From NCBI GenBank assembly GCA_008508345.1, contig QNGE01003680.1:1-64000 (forward strand): a DNA stretch of 64,000 bases, in the 5' to 3' direction. Made by a program: the position numbers and the translations under genes. The notes under the pieces were generated by a model. The model did no database searches. It had not been told where the DNA came from and saw only the letters and a program-made list of their open reading frames with translations. The DNA comes from Paragonimus westermani (lineage: Eukaryota; Platyhelminthes; Trematoda; Plagiorchiida; Troglotrematidae). Position 1 is the first letter of the stretch; each line of letters begins with the position of its first letter. Positions 1 to 13,800 of this stretch are shown piece after piece.

Positions 1-2290
1 CGGAAATGTGGATTGCACCGAGCTTTCACTCAGAGCGAAACCTGTCCAACTGGATCCCAGCGAATGGTCGTCTGTGTTCAAACAGATTTCATATTTTAGT
101 TAAACTTGGTCCACATACACCAGAAAGCCGTTGTTTACTTGTCATACTTTCACACGTTGTAACATACAGCAGCTCAAATGCTGTCATGATCGCCTTTTAC
201 TTTGCCCCCTTTGGTCTTCGCGACAAACAGCCGCTGATGAAATTAATGCGCAAGCTGGTAGTCTTAACCCGAACCAGAACAAGCTGCATGATAAGTTTGG
301 TGTCGCTGAGCAACACACTAACAATCACATATTGTAATTATGCGCATCCGAAGGACTCCATACACCGACTGGCACATTTCAGCACGAAAGGTGAGAGTGT
401 ATCACGTGGAGGCCCCCTGTGCAACGCACCCGCAGACGTAAATCGATCAGATCACATCAAAGATCACAGTCCACTTTCGATTAAATATGTTGTCTCAGAT
501 CATCACGCTGTTCGTGCCGATTTCGTGTTATCGTTTGCCCAAAGTAAATTTGCTTTCAAACACAAAGACAGTTGAAAATCAAGTAAAGAGGGTATATGAA
601 ACGAAAATGAAGCAACACTAACACTTAAATTGCCAGGATCACAATAATGGAATACTCGAAGCGAACACTGAGTGGCAATCCGAACAGCTAAGCGAATCTT
701 CTGTGAAAGGATCTGTTTCAAAGAAGGGGCGTTGATTAACTGGTCGTGGATTTCTGCTGATTCAGCGGAACTTATGAACAAAAGTCGATTGCATTCCCAT
801 ACTACCCTAATACGACAAACGCCACTATGGACTCAAACACAAGCTAGTGTAAGGCCTACCTAAGGGCATTAAGGTTCAGTTCTTCAAGTGAACCAACTCG
901 GTTGAAAAGACGTTTTTATTATGAAAAAGATGAGAGCCGTTTTCCATGATTTGTGGCTGCACTTGTTGCCTGTTAGGTGGCATTAAAGCCACACATGAAA
1001 AAGAAGGGTCACAAATTCACAGCTTTTCGCGACAATTTAATAGATGGGTACATCGCGTGTGACATGAACTTGTTCATTCAGCTGTGGGTTGTGGAGATTA
1101 TGTGATTGGCTATAATATTTTAGACGGTCCTTCACAGGAAACTTACGTGGTTCTGTATACCAACTTACTGAAACCTAACAAAATTTTGGATTTGATCCAT
1201 CTTTCTGAAGGTGGCACTGAAAGGCTGTTGTTTCAACTGACTACACTTCCCAGTTCTATATGGAGATTGAAAGGAGGGAGTTTGACTGATGCTCACAGGC
1301 AGTCATTACCAGTTTCATAAAAGGCTCCGGGATATCAGGTGGTAACTAAAGGGATGTTAGCCATGCCCACAATGAATCCAGAATGCTTATAGGCCTCATA
1401 ATCTAGCAACCTCCGAAACCTGGAGAGAACCATCTAAGAGAAAAAGAAACAAGTTTTTGGTCTGACACCAGGATATCGATCATTGTTCTACCTTGTGATA
1501 AACAAAGGAGCATCGGTAATCATTTCCTTGGTTGCTCGAAACGCTCTTTGCGTCTGTTCCAGTCATTGATGAATCTGAGTGAATGAGGTCAGTTTGGTGA
1601 AAGACAGGAGTGTCGGATATCTTGTTTCTTTTTCGACTTTGTAACGAATAATATGCTGAGAAGAAATTCTGCAGGCCTCGGAGTGAAGTTTCTGTCAAGT
1701 AGAAAGCTGACTGGTATTGAGTAGGCAGTTGAAGTTACCGTAGTTAGTATTTATGCAGTGAACGTACAGACCATGATGAACCAATTTCGTTATACGGCTG
1801 GTCAGAATGATATGCACTCTGTAACTTCCGAGTCCGCAGTGTATTCCTAAGGTCCGATTGGCACTGAACCTGTCCTTGTTATTGCTCGCAGGCTATCAAC
1901 CGCTTCATGTACCTGGGTATTGTCATCTCACGAGCCTACAGAACTGATGACAAGTTGTACGCTAGGATAGTGGAACCATGCAATGGATTCATCCAATTTC
2001 GTCACTTGTGGAATGAACAGGAAGATAAATTACAAGAAGGCATTATCATTTTGGAAAACTGATCTTCTGATTTCGTTGTTCAAATTATACAATTTTACGT
2101 TATCTTTAGCCTGACGACGATTTGAACATGCTTGTTTGTCACAAGTTCATTTTCACGAACAAAAGGGATTTATTTAAAGGGCTTTAAACCATCAGCGTTT
2201 ACTTTTGGTTGGTGAGTACGGTTTTACGTAAAGGTTAACTATTCACCTCCTCAGGCGCGCCCTGAGACTGACTAACTTAATTTTGACGTT
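1..2290 (+). mobile_element. Decayed APE-type non-LTR retrotransposon (endonuclease + RT)
   Basis: This is a relic of a single-ORF retrotransposon whose protein would nick DNA and reverse transcribe its own RNA in the nucleus. The left end is cut by the window. Reading across frames, the endonuclease shows NGRLC near 78-95, EINAQ (family DMNAQ) near 235-250 and SDH near 495-503. A linker reads DGSLI..RRL.RW-like near 990-1060. The RT shows a FLDxRxAFDS-like stretch near 1518-1548, GERQECR (family GVRQGCP) at 1596-1616 and, where YADD is expected, stop-A-V-E at 1722-1733. A C-terminal YLG...RHLW segment follows at 1905-2015. All copies of these motifs come from the plus strand in the correct order, but at least four frame changes and many stops are needed, so it is dead. 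It is probably RTE-like; the clade is not resolved. Homology is judged by eye from family knowledge. Confidence 0.75.
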
Positions 2291-5200
2291 ATTCTTGTGG
2301 AATATTTTTGTTGCTTATCGAAACCGTCGCGATCTATAGACTCGTGCGAACTTGGTCTGGATTCTTTGGAGCAAAACCCAGCCATGGCCTTCGTAAATTT
2401 ATCTACTTCACTGGTTGCTCATTCATCCTGTAGTTGTTTGATGCATGAACTTATTCGTTACTGTGTATTTAGTAATTCTGAGTCCACGGAAAATGTCTAC
2501 ACCAGGCACGCCTTGTCTGCGAACGGTTCTATTCGGGCAATTGATTAGAAACATCTATTTCAAACTGTTAAAGCACGTAGGTCTGCTAAGGAATTTAGCC
2601 TTAGTTTGTATCCACACAAAACACCAACGTAAACATAGTGGTATACCCGACCTACCGGGATCGATAAGCGCCGTGGTTAGGTTAATAACTCCAGGTCATC
2701 GGCAAAAGAACCGAGGTGAGGAATATAAACATATCTTTTCAAATTTTAGCTCTGTTAGGTTTTGTACATCTGGATCTTCCTCGCCGTCTCATGTTTTTTC
2801 ATCTGTGAATAACAAAGGAATGTGTGCGAATGATCAACAGCAACTGAAAGCAATCGATTGCTTGACGAGTTCTTTATGAAGTCACTATAAACAAAACAAC
2901 CGAAATTCAGTATATGTTTTATCTTCCCGCTCTATTTTGTGAACGACTGTGGTAGTCTGGTTGATTCCGAACTCGCTTCTTCTGATTTCAGTTCCAATCT
3001 TTGCATCATTGAGTTGATCTCCGATTAAAGTAGGGGGCGTTGTGGAATTTTAATGATGATTATACATTTATTGACAAAAAATGTCTCAGAAACTGCAGGC
3101 TGTCTGCGTTTACCATGATAGACCAAGCATCATGGTTCCTGTTTAATGAAGCAGGCTGCGTTTACACTTGCTTGTAGATGCTGCGCTCACCTTTGACATT
3201 CTACGCTCTTTTTTTCAATTACCCTACTTCCATCTGATGTTCATATGTAACCCCAAACCATAGTTTGTACCATCCATTCACTCAAGCTTCGATCTACTTT
3301 TCTGATTGTCTGACTCTTGACTGTCTCGCTACTGGTTGACGATTGACCCTTGAGGTTTGATGCTTGCAAAATTCATGTCCGTGGGCCCCAATAAATTGTT
3401 CAGTTTGTCATTCCTGTTTCTGCTGTCTTGATCTCTTACACATTTTCTCTCATTGGCGTTTGGCCGTCATTCCTACTTGACGGTCAGTTGCTCTGCCGTA
3501 ACTTTATCGATTATTCCAGTCGACGTACCCACAGTGTCCTTTGCGAATAGTTGCGTAAGTAATTTGTATATTGGGATCGCTACCCAAGATATCACTCGAT
3601 CACTAGGTTACAATTCGGTGCAGCATTTCTTTGTCAAACCTCATATCATACACTTTACCAAAGCTGTCATTTATCTCATCCTATCCCAGATTGACTGTGT
3701 TGGAACTGAATGTGTTGTATATTGAAGTCTGAACATTCTATAGCAGCGCTATCGCAGTACGGCAAAAAGTAGCTCAATGATAGTATCCAATCCAAACTAG
3801 TTAACCTCTGTTCAGTTACACGCGTTTGGTCGCCCTGACATATAAATCACATTACCAATTACTAGACTGGTTGGTTACAACGTGCAGACCCCTGGATATG
3901 AAAAGTTTTGCATACCATGAATTTCTTTGCTAGATTTGAGCATATTTCTTTCCACAGAACTCCAAAAACACACGACACGGATGACAAGGGCTTTACAGTC
4001 TACATACACTAGGATCACAAATGTAGATCTACCGGTGCGGAGATGGGTGCGGTAACATAACAGCCTCAAGTGTGCACCCAAAACAAAGGGTCAGGAATAC
4101 ATTTTGACGGTAGTTCGCCCAAGTTACGTGTGTCAAGATCAACTGATCATGTGCACCTTCTGCAACGGTACAGACAATGTAGGCAAAAGGTTCGTAGCGA
4201 AAACAAAATATTAACTATACAATTCCGACTCAAAATTACGTTTATATAGACTAGACTTTATTTCATTGTGTATATATGTGCTCAAGAACTTGTTTATCAG
4301 TAATCACAAGTAGTCTTCCAGAGATGGATCCCCAACCGGTATCGGGACCCTCCTATAAACTACCACTTTCAAGGGATATGGGAACTAGGCATTCTAAAGA
4401 AACGACAATCGTGTGGGCGTATCATTGCAGTTAGGAGTAGGTGGTCTAGTACGCTAATTGAGTTTGCACGGCAAAACATTTCGTGAGACGATCACAATGT
4501 ATGCTATCCTAAATACTGATATAAATAACAGGAACCAGTGCTGCAATTCATTCGTTCCACATGGTAAAATACCGCAATAAGTTAGGTGGTGAACACCGGT
4601 GATAATCGTCGTGCACGGTCTGCGAACTGAAACACTAGCAGTAGTGAAGAGTAAGACATTAGATTATTATTGTGTTATACGTTTTGCAGACTTTAGATCA
4701 CCTGAGGATACAGCAGCAATTCTGTATAAACCGGTACTAAGAAAACAAGTTAATGGTTTTCAAAGAAAAACACGTAAGAGTAACTTTCGTATTTGCTGCA
4801 GGGCGTTTCTTCATAACTATCACTCACCTGATTCCACAGGAAAACTGTACATGCCCTGAGAAATTTGGGTTAGTTTGTGTTTTTCTGTCTGATCAGCAAA
4901 TGCACCTTTATTTTACAGTATTTACTGATGGCGTACAAATCCTCGTAAATATTTACATCTGAGCATATCAGCCCAGAGCAACCTAATCTCTTAGATCATG
5001 ATTTTGCTAGATCTTCTGTTATGCAAATAATAAATGAATTGGTTCGTGTGAAAACTGCGGTGATCAAAAAAATGTGATGATCTGCTCCCCAGCTACACCA
5101 CCCACGTGTGTGTGTGTTTGTGTTTGAACGAATAACCACATGGCTAATAATAAAGAGAAATTTGAGAGAATAGGTCAATAAGAAATCGTGTTCTACGTGG

Positions 5201-7048
5201 AGAAATTTGCTGTTCATATACTACCTCACTGAAAGCTGATTCTAAAACTGTAAATGTGCCAACTTTTCCCAACTACTTTTTAACACGGTACTAGCAGATA
5301 TATCGTCAATAACCTTTGTTGACAGATCTTGTTGTCCACTGTTTTCATATTAATTTTGTTGTAATTAGTTTGATGATCAAACACAGGTAAAAGGTGTTCT
5401 TTACTAAATCACCTCAATGATAATGAGCGAAGACGAAAACTGAATGATAATTGCATTCAAAATGCAAAACTTGGGCAATGTGGAAGCTACTAGAGAAACT
5501 CGCATGACTGTAGTCTAGAATAAAGTCCTTAAACGTTTCGTACAAAACCTAATATCTGACTGTGCTGGCATCTGCAAGAATTTCTGGAGGCGAACTATTT
5601 CTTTAATTCAGTATGCTACAGTGTGGTAGAATAACGCCTTCCGATAAAGTTGAACCATCTCGAAATGAAAGTTTAATTTGGGTGAATAAACGTTATGTAG
5701 TTTCCTGCATTTTCTATCGGAATCTACACCCAAATAATGGATGGACTTTTCGAAAATAACTACCACTCATTCGAAAAATTGGTTAGGTAATGTATGACCG
5801 TGCGAGCTTTGAAGACTATCACATGTAACCATGCAATTCTTTAAACAGATTATGAAATAAATTAGTAATTTTCCTGTCGTGCCAAAGCAAAATGAAGATC
5901 TATTTAAATTTCTGTAGAAATATTGTACTTTGTATTCCGATTTGATTAAAACTGGTTGTACTCTGAGAGCAACCAGTATGAAGAAGAGAGAATATCGAAA
6001 TGCTTTTTTTAAAATGGATCTTATGGACACATCTATAGGAACATTTTCGAAATGAAGTATATAGGGAAAGTGAACTAATACCAGATCGCTGTTTTGAGTC
6101 GATTCGAGACTATGGACTATGATCGACTGCTTACTGGTAAATGCCACCTGCTCACATATGTGTTACAACTTCGAACTTTACACCTAAACGTTGCGTGAAT
6201 ATTTGAAACGTGACAGCAAACAAGACAAAGCAGTAAATTCAAATCCTTCGATTGAGGACCGTTTGCTACGACCAAAGCAACCGAGAAGTGGTGATCATGA
6301 AATGCTTGGTATCGATTTTTGGGAGGCCCAGTGTAACCCTTAGAAGAGGTTATTCAGTAGCATCGTATCATTGAACAACCTCAAGTAATTTGATTGTTAG
6401 TTACATACTTATGGACAAGTCGTTACGTGGCAAACATGTAAAGTAATATGATCAACAAAAGACATCCCAGTAACTGTTGGCAAGTTCATATAGGAACGGT
6501 TATAAATGATGTCATAGTATGGACCAATGCACCGAGCTATGGTTCTATATGAATAGGCCATGCTGACCGGTTAGTATAATTCCAACCCATGTTTGTTGCT
6601 TTAGACCAGCAAAGATAACGGGATACTGTGTTTTACAATTACCACGTTGTCCAGATTAACTAACCGAGCTAGATAATTTTAATCACAGTGTGAAAGTAAT
6701 CATAGCTTTCGTCTAACATTTGTCTGGAATGTGTATTTTTTGGGATCATCAAGAGCTTCATTCCGGATCAAGTTCTCATGTGTCAACCATGCTGACTTTT
6801 GCACTATTGATCCCATACTACGTACAACCAAATTACCATATTTGAGAGCTTGGCCACATTAAAAAATCTAATATTCTTGCCTGGATTAGAAATATATGGC
6901 TGCAAGTGTAATTTCCAAGACAAACAAACTCCCGGAATACGCAAGAATGACCTGGACTTTGTTGTGGATGATATTACCAACATTAACTCTATTGATTATC
7001 TCATGAACCTTTTGCTGTAACGGGTGGTATAAATTGTCAAAAAAAGTA
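2291..7048. other. Unannotated intergenic stretch
   Basis: I see no recognisable gene or element here. Open frames such as 2445-2879 (144 codons, plus) have no family resemblance and no convincing splice signals, and look like chance frames. A short TG-rich run occurs near 5106-5125. The end of the preceding retrotransposon and the start of PLE relic A are not sharply defined, so element debris may extend into this stretch. Confidence 0.5.
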
Positions 7049-7800
7049 TTATGTTGAAATGCTGGATAATCTTACCAAACACTCTCTTTTATCAACAAAA
7101 ACTTTTGTTTTCTGAAGTACAAAACATTTTTGAAGGTATGAATACATCGTCCGACTGATGAGTATGTCTAGAAACGGCGAACAGATGTCGGTCTCGAATT
7201 CACTTGTTACTTTCAGGTTGGGAAGGCAACTATTCGAGCGCTGCACTAGATTATATATTGCCTGCCTAGACCGACTGAATACTGGTTTATCATTGGCGGG
7301 ACGCTTGCAATATGACAGACTCGCCATGTCTGTGGCTAACTCCTGTTCAGTCCTTAACATGAAAAAGTCTGCTAGGATGGACCCTAGTGGACTTTCCATG
7401 GCTACCCCGTCTATCTGGCGGTAGCACCGATCAAGAAAACGGAAGCTGATATTTTTGTTACGTAACAGTAAGGCTTCCCTCAGAATATCACTGGACAGGG
7501 ACAGAGTAATGTGGCTCATTTCAATGAGCTTACACATATAATCGATAATCGCGTGTAGCGGGACATTCGTGAATAATGACTGAATGTCTATGGAACACAT
7601 CAACTCATCAGCAAGATTGATGTTTTCTAAGTCACCGATCAATTCAAAAGAATCATTAATAGAATGTGCTTGAAACTTTTGTTTCAATTGAGTTAAGATC
7701 GCGACTAACCAGCGTGCCAATTTATGGTAAGGAGAATTTGTCATCGCCAGGATAGGCCTAACAGGCATTCCAGTGGATACGTCCAGTAGTCACACAAAAC
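7049..7800 (-). pseudogene. PLE relic A: Penelope-like reverse transcriptase fragment
   Basis: A 239-codon minus-strand open frame (7768 to 7049) covers the core of a Penelope-like RT. From the N-terminus it shows PVRPI..MTNSP..KLARWLV (residues 2-22), motif A as SIDIQSLFTNVPL (59-71, Asp61 kept), motif B as GVAMESPLGSILADFFM (121-137, the usual glycine after GVAM is Glu) and FLDIL (199-203). The catalytic YVDD is replaced by PAND at residues 157-160, so the first catalytic Asp is now Asn and the enzyme should be inactive. The frame can be read a little upstream (RQERKALLGVSFV, stop, LLDVSTG) to about 7850. No GIY-YIG endonuclease domain was found downstream on the minus strand. It is long for a relic but is not a functional gene. 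Being the longest TE frame in the window, it may be the youngest of the three. Confidence 0.85.
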
Positions 7801-7850
7801 TGACGCCCAGCAGTGCCTTCCGCTCCTGTCGGACCTTTAGTCACGAAAGT

Positions 7851-10399
7851 CACCCCAAGGGCCACAATATCCCGGGTCATGACGCAATTCAGCATCAGCG
7901 GTGTGGGATTCTCGCACATATTTGAACAGGGAACACGGGTTCACGGTGGAATTCGTGTAGCATCTCGAACTTGTCCATCTGCCAAACTATGACACATCGG
8001 TCCACTTTTTGCAATCCTTCATGTTCGTAGTGCGTCTACGACTCTTTGGAAGGAAGATGACATCGAGCTTGAGCTTCTTAAAAAAATTGATATTCGGACC
8101 CTACAACATTATCTCACATATCTGCAAAATTTTGCAAGATGATGAAAGATAACTTTTTCATTTTGGTCTACAAATCTGAGCCAGAATGAGTTTATTCAGT
8201 TCGGTATTCATTTGACTGTTCTTGTCATATATTTCTGTCAATCTCTTTTAACTACTGAAAAGAAACTATTGGCACGAAGGCGTGCTTTATATGTTGTTAC
8301 ATGTCAGTGAATAAATGTAACTTAGTGGATTAAAAATTAGCCATTACATTGTAGAACGAATGAGTTACGCAAATTTTTCTCAGTCAGTCGTTTATTCAAG
8401 TCGTCATTGCTTCGCAATCCTACTCCATTTGGTTCGATGGGCTGCGTTGATTTCATGCATTTTCACTGGACCCTGAATAAACTAATCGGCATATTCAACA
8501 CACCGAAAATGTCTCATCAGTATTTTCCAAATATTGCCATCGGTACGCATAATCATATTTTCAGGTAGCAGTACCCCAGGTTGAACCGTTTGTCAAGGAC
8601 TGTTCTTACGTCAACAGCAATTCAATCCACAATGCAAGGCACAATCTAACAGTTAACCCAAAAGGCGCTCAAGTTCGGGGTTGGATAAATCACAGATCTC
8701 TCAATTATCTATCTGTTCGTCAGGTATGTCGTTTTTTATTGTGTTAATCGGTTTGATGGCGATAGTCAGACATTTGTAATCATTAATATACATTGATGAA
8801 TTGAAGTTTCTAAATTTTTATACGGCTCCAGCAATGCTTGTTTACGTTACGTTGATGACTATTAACATGGTGTTCTTCCCACTATGTACACGGTAAGTCT
8901 GCCCACAGGTTCAGAATAAGGACTATTCAGATCACAACGTTTTGAGTAGTATAAGCGCCCTCATTAACAAGATATGCAAACAGGCTTGTGATTCATGTTA
9001 CATGCTCTTGAAGTTAGCATTCTGATAAGCAAAGTGGATTGCGTTTCATTGTAATCGATTCTCTAGCAGTCAGACAGGGCGATCAAGAATGCCAATGACA
9101 GTCCATAATTATGTTACAGTTGAAGTGGGCAATCATGGGTGGATGTTTTAACTACATCAGTGATATGAACAAGAGGTGCTGTCACCTGCAAGAGAGACAG
9201 AACCAAAAAATGTTTTGAGGAAACGTGATCAGGTGGCTGGGTGTTGAACTAGAGACCCTGTTCAACACTAACACACAGTCTCAAGGTCATCAAATCGAAC
9301 TGCCATCCATTTCAATCACTTCCACACCGACTTTGCTGAGACTTTTGCGGAAAAGTATAATTTAGGCAATATACTTTGGCCATACTTTCTGTGATTTTGT
9401 TGTACACACTAAAAGAACTCTGTACTGCAGTACACTTATTCATGATACTGATGTAATCTGTGTCTTGCACCCTGTGAGACAACCTTTTGGCTTTGAGCAG
9501 TCCAAGTGCTGATTCATACCGTTCAACAAATACTAGTCAATATTGTACTCTACTGTTCTCAGTAAGATTGAACGAACGATGCTAGCAGAGTTGAAAGCAG
9601 CAAGATATTAACTTCGAGAAGATTTGTCTTTCGTTCACATGTCTGTCCATTTTGTAGACCTTTTCCTCTGCTCGCCATCTGTATAAATCCCACCATGTTT
9701 CCAGGGAGAACTGTATTATGGTGCATTATGAAGTGTACGTAGTCCGGGGCGCCTAGATTTACAAGTCAAGAGCCGCAGCTACGGGTCCAGACCGTTTTCA
9801 GTACAGGTGAGAAATGTTAACCGTACAGTTGAAATGACCCTTCTGCTAACTTTGGCCATAAATTTCTAAATTCTGAAATTTGTCCACTCTTTTTATCCTT
9901 TCTTACACAAATGACATGAAGTAAGTCAACAGGAACGTCATTAGTCGTAAAGCACAAACTCCAGAATGTTTTCACAATCCAACCTGCTTTTAGGTCTCCA
10001 AATATCTGAACACTTTACAAGTCACTGCGATAAACGCTGGTTTGTAAAAAGTATCGGGTTAAATGTCATTCTTATAATGGCAAAAATCTGCTTTATGTGA
10101 CATTCACATTGTTGGTCATGTGATCGCAAAAATCAGTAATATACGTGAAATTGGTCCTCACATATTCTGGATGCTGAAGTCAACGGATGCAACTTTAAAA
10201 CATATGTTACATTGGGAACCAAATACTTCCGGAAGAGAGGATGAGAATTAACGACTGGCAACTCTGAAGTATGTATGACGACCAAACTATGGAAACTTTG
10301 GTGGTAAGAAATGCTTTTTGACAATCTTTCATTATAAAGGCCAAAGAGTAGAAAGTAACCGCATTACCTGTAAGCAATGTGAAAGACTTAATAGTTCAG
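7851..10399. other. Unannotated stretch upstream of PLE relic A
   Basis: No gene is recognised. The part next to 7850 may contain the decayed N-terminal region of PLE relic A on the minus strand, but I could not align it. A small perfect 9-bp hairpin (GTGTTGAAC / GTTCAACAC) lies near 9241-9269. Confidence 0.45.
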
Positions 10400-10505
10400 A
10401 TGAAAAAAGCTGCGGAAAATCAAGACTTTGGCTAGACTCGAATCAACGACAGAAAGAGCATTGTCAAATGTAGGAAGCCCTGTACCAGATGAACTATGGA
10501 GTCCT
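10400..10505 (-). repeat. tRNA-derived SINE, copy D (minus)
   Basis: On the minus strand this reads like the other SINE copies in the window: a TTCATCTGGTACAGGG-like A-box segment, then CTTTCTGTCGTTGATTCGAGTC (the B box is diverged from GGTTCGAATCC), then a TAGCCAAAGTCTTGATTTT tail matching the family's conserved post-B-box tail. It is clearly more decayed than the copies at 30 kb. It sits head to head with the plus-strand copy at 10660-10785, about 155 bp away. Confidence 0.6.
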
Positions 10506-10659
10506 ATTGAGAGCTCAGAAATTTTGCGTTTGTTCTCAGCTATCAAAATACTGTTCCATGTGGAATCCATCAAATAATCCAGAGGACCGATTGTCTAAGC
10601 AGGGTCTCGCAAACGTTCACCTTGAAATCCAATAACTGAGTTCAAATGTGAATTTTCCG

Positions 10660-10785
10660 AGCGGCCCGCGTGAATTCGCAGTTCATGTGGTAGAGCGCTT
10701 GCCGTGTTTGGTCATGTTGTTTCTGTCGTTGGTTCTAATCCAACCAGAACCCAGATTTTTCACAACTGAAACACATCTATGACGT
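10660..10785 (+). repeat. tRNA-derived SINE, copy A (plus)
   Basis: This Pol III-type retroposon has an A-box-like AGTTCATGTGG at 10680-10690 followed by TAGAGCGCTTGCC, and a B box GGTTCTAATCC at 10731-10741. The downstream tail (AACCAGAACCCAGATTTTTCAC) matches the conserved tail of the minus-strand copy at 30061-30190. An A-rich stretch with a doubled AAACTTTAAAA lies near 10815-10836 and could be the 3' end. It does not fold as a clean tRNA and is not a tRNA gene. Confidence 0.7.
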
Positions 10786-10839
10786 TATTTTAGTGGTTGA
10801 TATTTTAAACGGTAAAACTTTAAAAAACTTTAAAATAAT

Positions 10840-13800
10840 CCATCGGTTGGGTTAATAAACAAGCTTGAATCGACTTAAGAAATAGTATCAGGTGCCAAAT
10901 GCAAAAGCATTGTTACTAACTTCCCAAATAACTAGCCAAACGTTACATATACCCTTTAATTTGCCAGTAGATTACAAAATGACATTGGGTAAACAACAGC
11001 GAGTAAACACTGAAATTTTCTTAGAAGTGTCGACAGAAAAAATATAAAACTAAGCTTCTAAACTGCATCCGGCTATTATAGTTTTCCGAAGTTTCACGAA
11101 ACAACAAGGAAGAATTCTGCCAGATTGCTTTCAATTAACATTCATTGGAAAGTGCGCCAATTTTCTCGTACCAGTCAATTTCTCTCGTATGAACCACACT
11201 GGCTGATATTTTGTCAGGACATGACCGGACACAACCCACAACAAAACTTTATTGTACAACACTGGAACTTCGCAAATGAATCTCGTACCAGTTTGAGAAC
11301 TACCAGGAAGTACGACCGTTATTTTCGAATCAAAATCTGCTATCGATTCTTCTAATTAAACGATCACAACAAAAAGATATGCCAGATCGAAATATTCAAT
11401 TTATTTCAACGAAACAGTTCAAACGACTGTTGCTTTTCCACTTTGTTTGGCGCAGATCGATTATGTACACCACTATAAATGTTTTTAATTGTCACAGTTG
11501 ACGTCATCCATCTTGCGGCAGTTAAAGTCACTATTGCTGTAGAGAAAAAATATGATGTTCGTCATACCTTAATACTGTCATTTCCCTTTACCTGTCCGTA
11601 GTATTTGGTTGTATTTTTGTCTAAGGTGGATTGTTTTACCATGTTCAGAAATACTTACATGGCCTTGTGAGATCAAAATACACGAAGTATTACTACGGAA
11701 TGGACAAAACACGACTTGTGTCTTCTTATTGTCGCACTCAAAATCATTAGAAAAATCATTTGTTCTAAAATTGCAAATGTCATAAACTAGTTTGACTGTC
11801 TCGGTCGCATTTCACGTGACCCGCTGGAAGCATATTTGGTGTAGTGCTTCTTAGAAAAAGACAACTGAATCGACAGGACTACGCTTTAACGTTAACTTAT
11901 TTGCTCAACTGATAATCAACTCCCACTAGACCCACCCACTTACATGGCTGAATAGCACCGATTAGAATCATGTAATAGCCCACATAGGCGACAGCAAACA
12001 AAAAACATCTCTTCTTGTGAATTTGCAACCAACAGAATAATTGTAACAAAAATCTCGTGATTGTTATGAAAACGATCATGTCAAATAGTTATGTCACCAA
12101 TCATAGGCCATCAATTTTTGAATGACGCAAACATATCTTGTCATTTCATTTTTCATGGCAAAACCTTCATATGTTTATTTATTACCAGCCAAATGGTGTG
12201 AGCACATTGCGAAAGGTGATAATCAATCTCCATCCACACATATATTATGGTTAGTTGAATAGTTTAATGTGAGAATTGTGATTGAAAAACAGTCATATGA
12301 AGTTGTGCTTTATCAAACATATCCAATGTCATGTGAAATTTTCAAGAAGAATGTCATTCATTAGTAATCGCCGATGTCGCATTCCCATAGACTGTCCACA
12401 GACTCTCGGAAAGAACCGTTGGGCCCCAGTGACGTTCCTGTTACAGCACAGTAATAAGTATACTTGCCTGTGTTGTGTTATGAATCAGCGGTCGACCTTA
12501 ACTTGTCAGGGTTCATGTTCCGCTGATATGCTGTGTTTATACGATTCTTCTTATACAGTTGACACATAGCCAGAAGTTGTCAGAAACAAACGTTTCAAAG
12601 TTGACAAGGTCAACACTTTCTAAACCAATGAATGTTAAGCCTGGTTCCTAATGATCTATATGATTATGAAAAATGACACTTTACAAACACGAAGACAATA
12701 TGCAAAATTTACTGCAAGTTAATACTACTGATCTACTGGCAATGTTTGCTACAAAGAAGAACGACTACTCCTAGATTCAGACAACTGCTGAGGTACACAC
12801 TGCTGTACTTGGGAAAACGACGGAATTCAACGCTTACAATTTGTGCCATAGAATTTTATTTCCACAGGGTCATCTTTAGAATGACAGTTTTCACATGAAC
12901 AAATGCGTTTTGTGAAGACAATGGCGTAAGCATAATGGAAAGATATTTGGTGGAGGTTAAACGTTCCAACGAAATAACTATTTACACGCTTCTTTTTTCT
13001 ACCTAGAGATATATAACTCATTTAATCTCAAAACAAGCTTCAAAGATACTTAACTGTGATCAATCGTTGTGCTATCTCTGATTCAACTTGCACGTCTACA
13101 AAGAACAGTATTATATTTGTTTAACTTGTGAAGAGTGTGATGTCATAATGCAGATATGAAATCTTTTCCACTACGGGAAACTTCACTCAGGGTCCTGCTG
13201 TGAACCACCACTAGAGAGACGCTTCCACGATCCGGATGAACTTAAGACTAGATTGGAATAACGGCCAACGATCAACTATGAACACTTTGGCCTTTAAAGA
13301 ATAACAAAGTAAACACAAGAATTTCGATTGTTGGGTAGTTTTCAGTGAAACACAAACAAGGGTATACACCATTGATTAATCGTTTCATTTTTAACAAAAC
13401 GAGCTGGCTACAAAGTCCATACAAATTCGAAAGCGCAGATAAATTGTGGGTGGTATTCAACCGCCATTGTAGGAGCAGGAAAATTTTTCTGTGAAATTAG
13501 TGATTTGCAGTTTAGTGGGAATTAAACACCAGAGACACATTCTAAATTTTCACAGTTATTCCATCAACTATACGAGGAACAATGAAAATAGAATTTTCCG
13601 CTCGTTTTTTTATCTCACTCTCCAGAGCGGAATTTACAAGTGGTCCTTTTTACTTGAAATTGCGTTAAGTCCGCTAAGTGAGCTACTGCTAGGAATGCAT
13701 AGTTGAAACGTTTTATACATAATCTGTCCGTACGAAAATAAGTTGTTCCATTTCTCAAGTTGGATATCACCCACATTCAGTCGCAGCTTGTGTATGCAGA

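Noticed and set aside
2445..2879. 144-codon plus-strand open frame
   Set aside because: No family resemblance, no splice signals, and composition like translated noncoding DNA.
7155..7184. CTGATGAG...AGAAAC resembling a hammerhead core on the plus strand
   Set aside because: It lies opposite the conserved RT coding segment of PLE relic A, the intervening bases do not form a helix II, and no helix I or cleavage triplet is placed correctly.
7158..7424. 88-codon plus-strand frame
   Set aside because: It is the antisense shadow of the PLE relic A RT frame.
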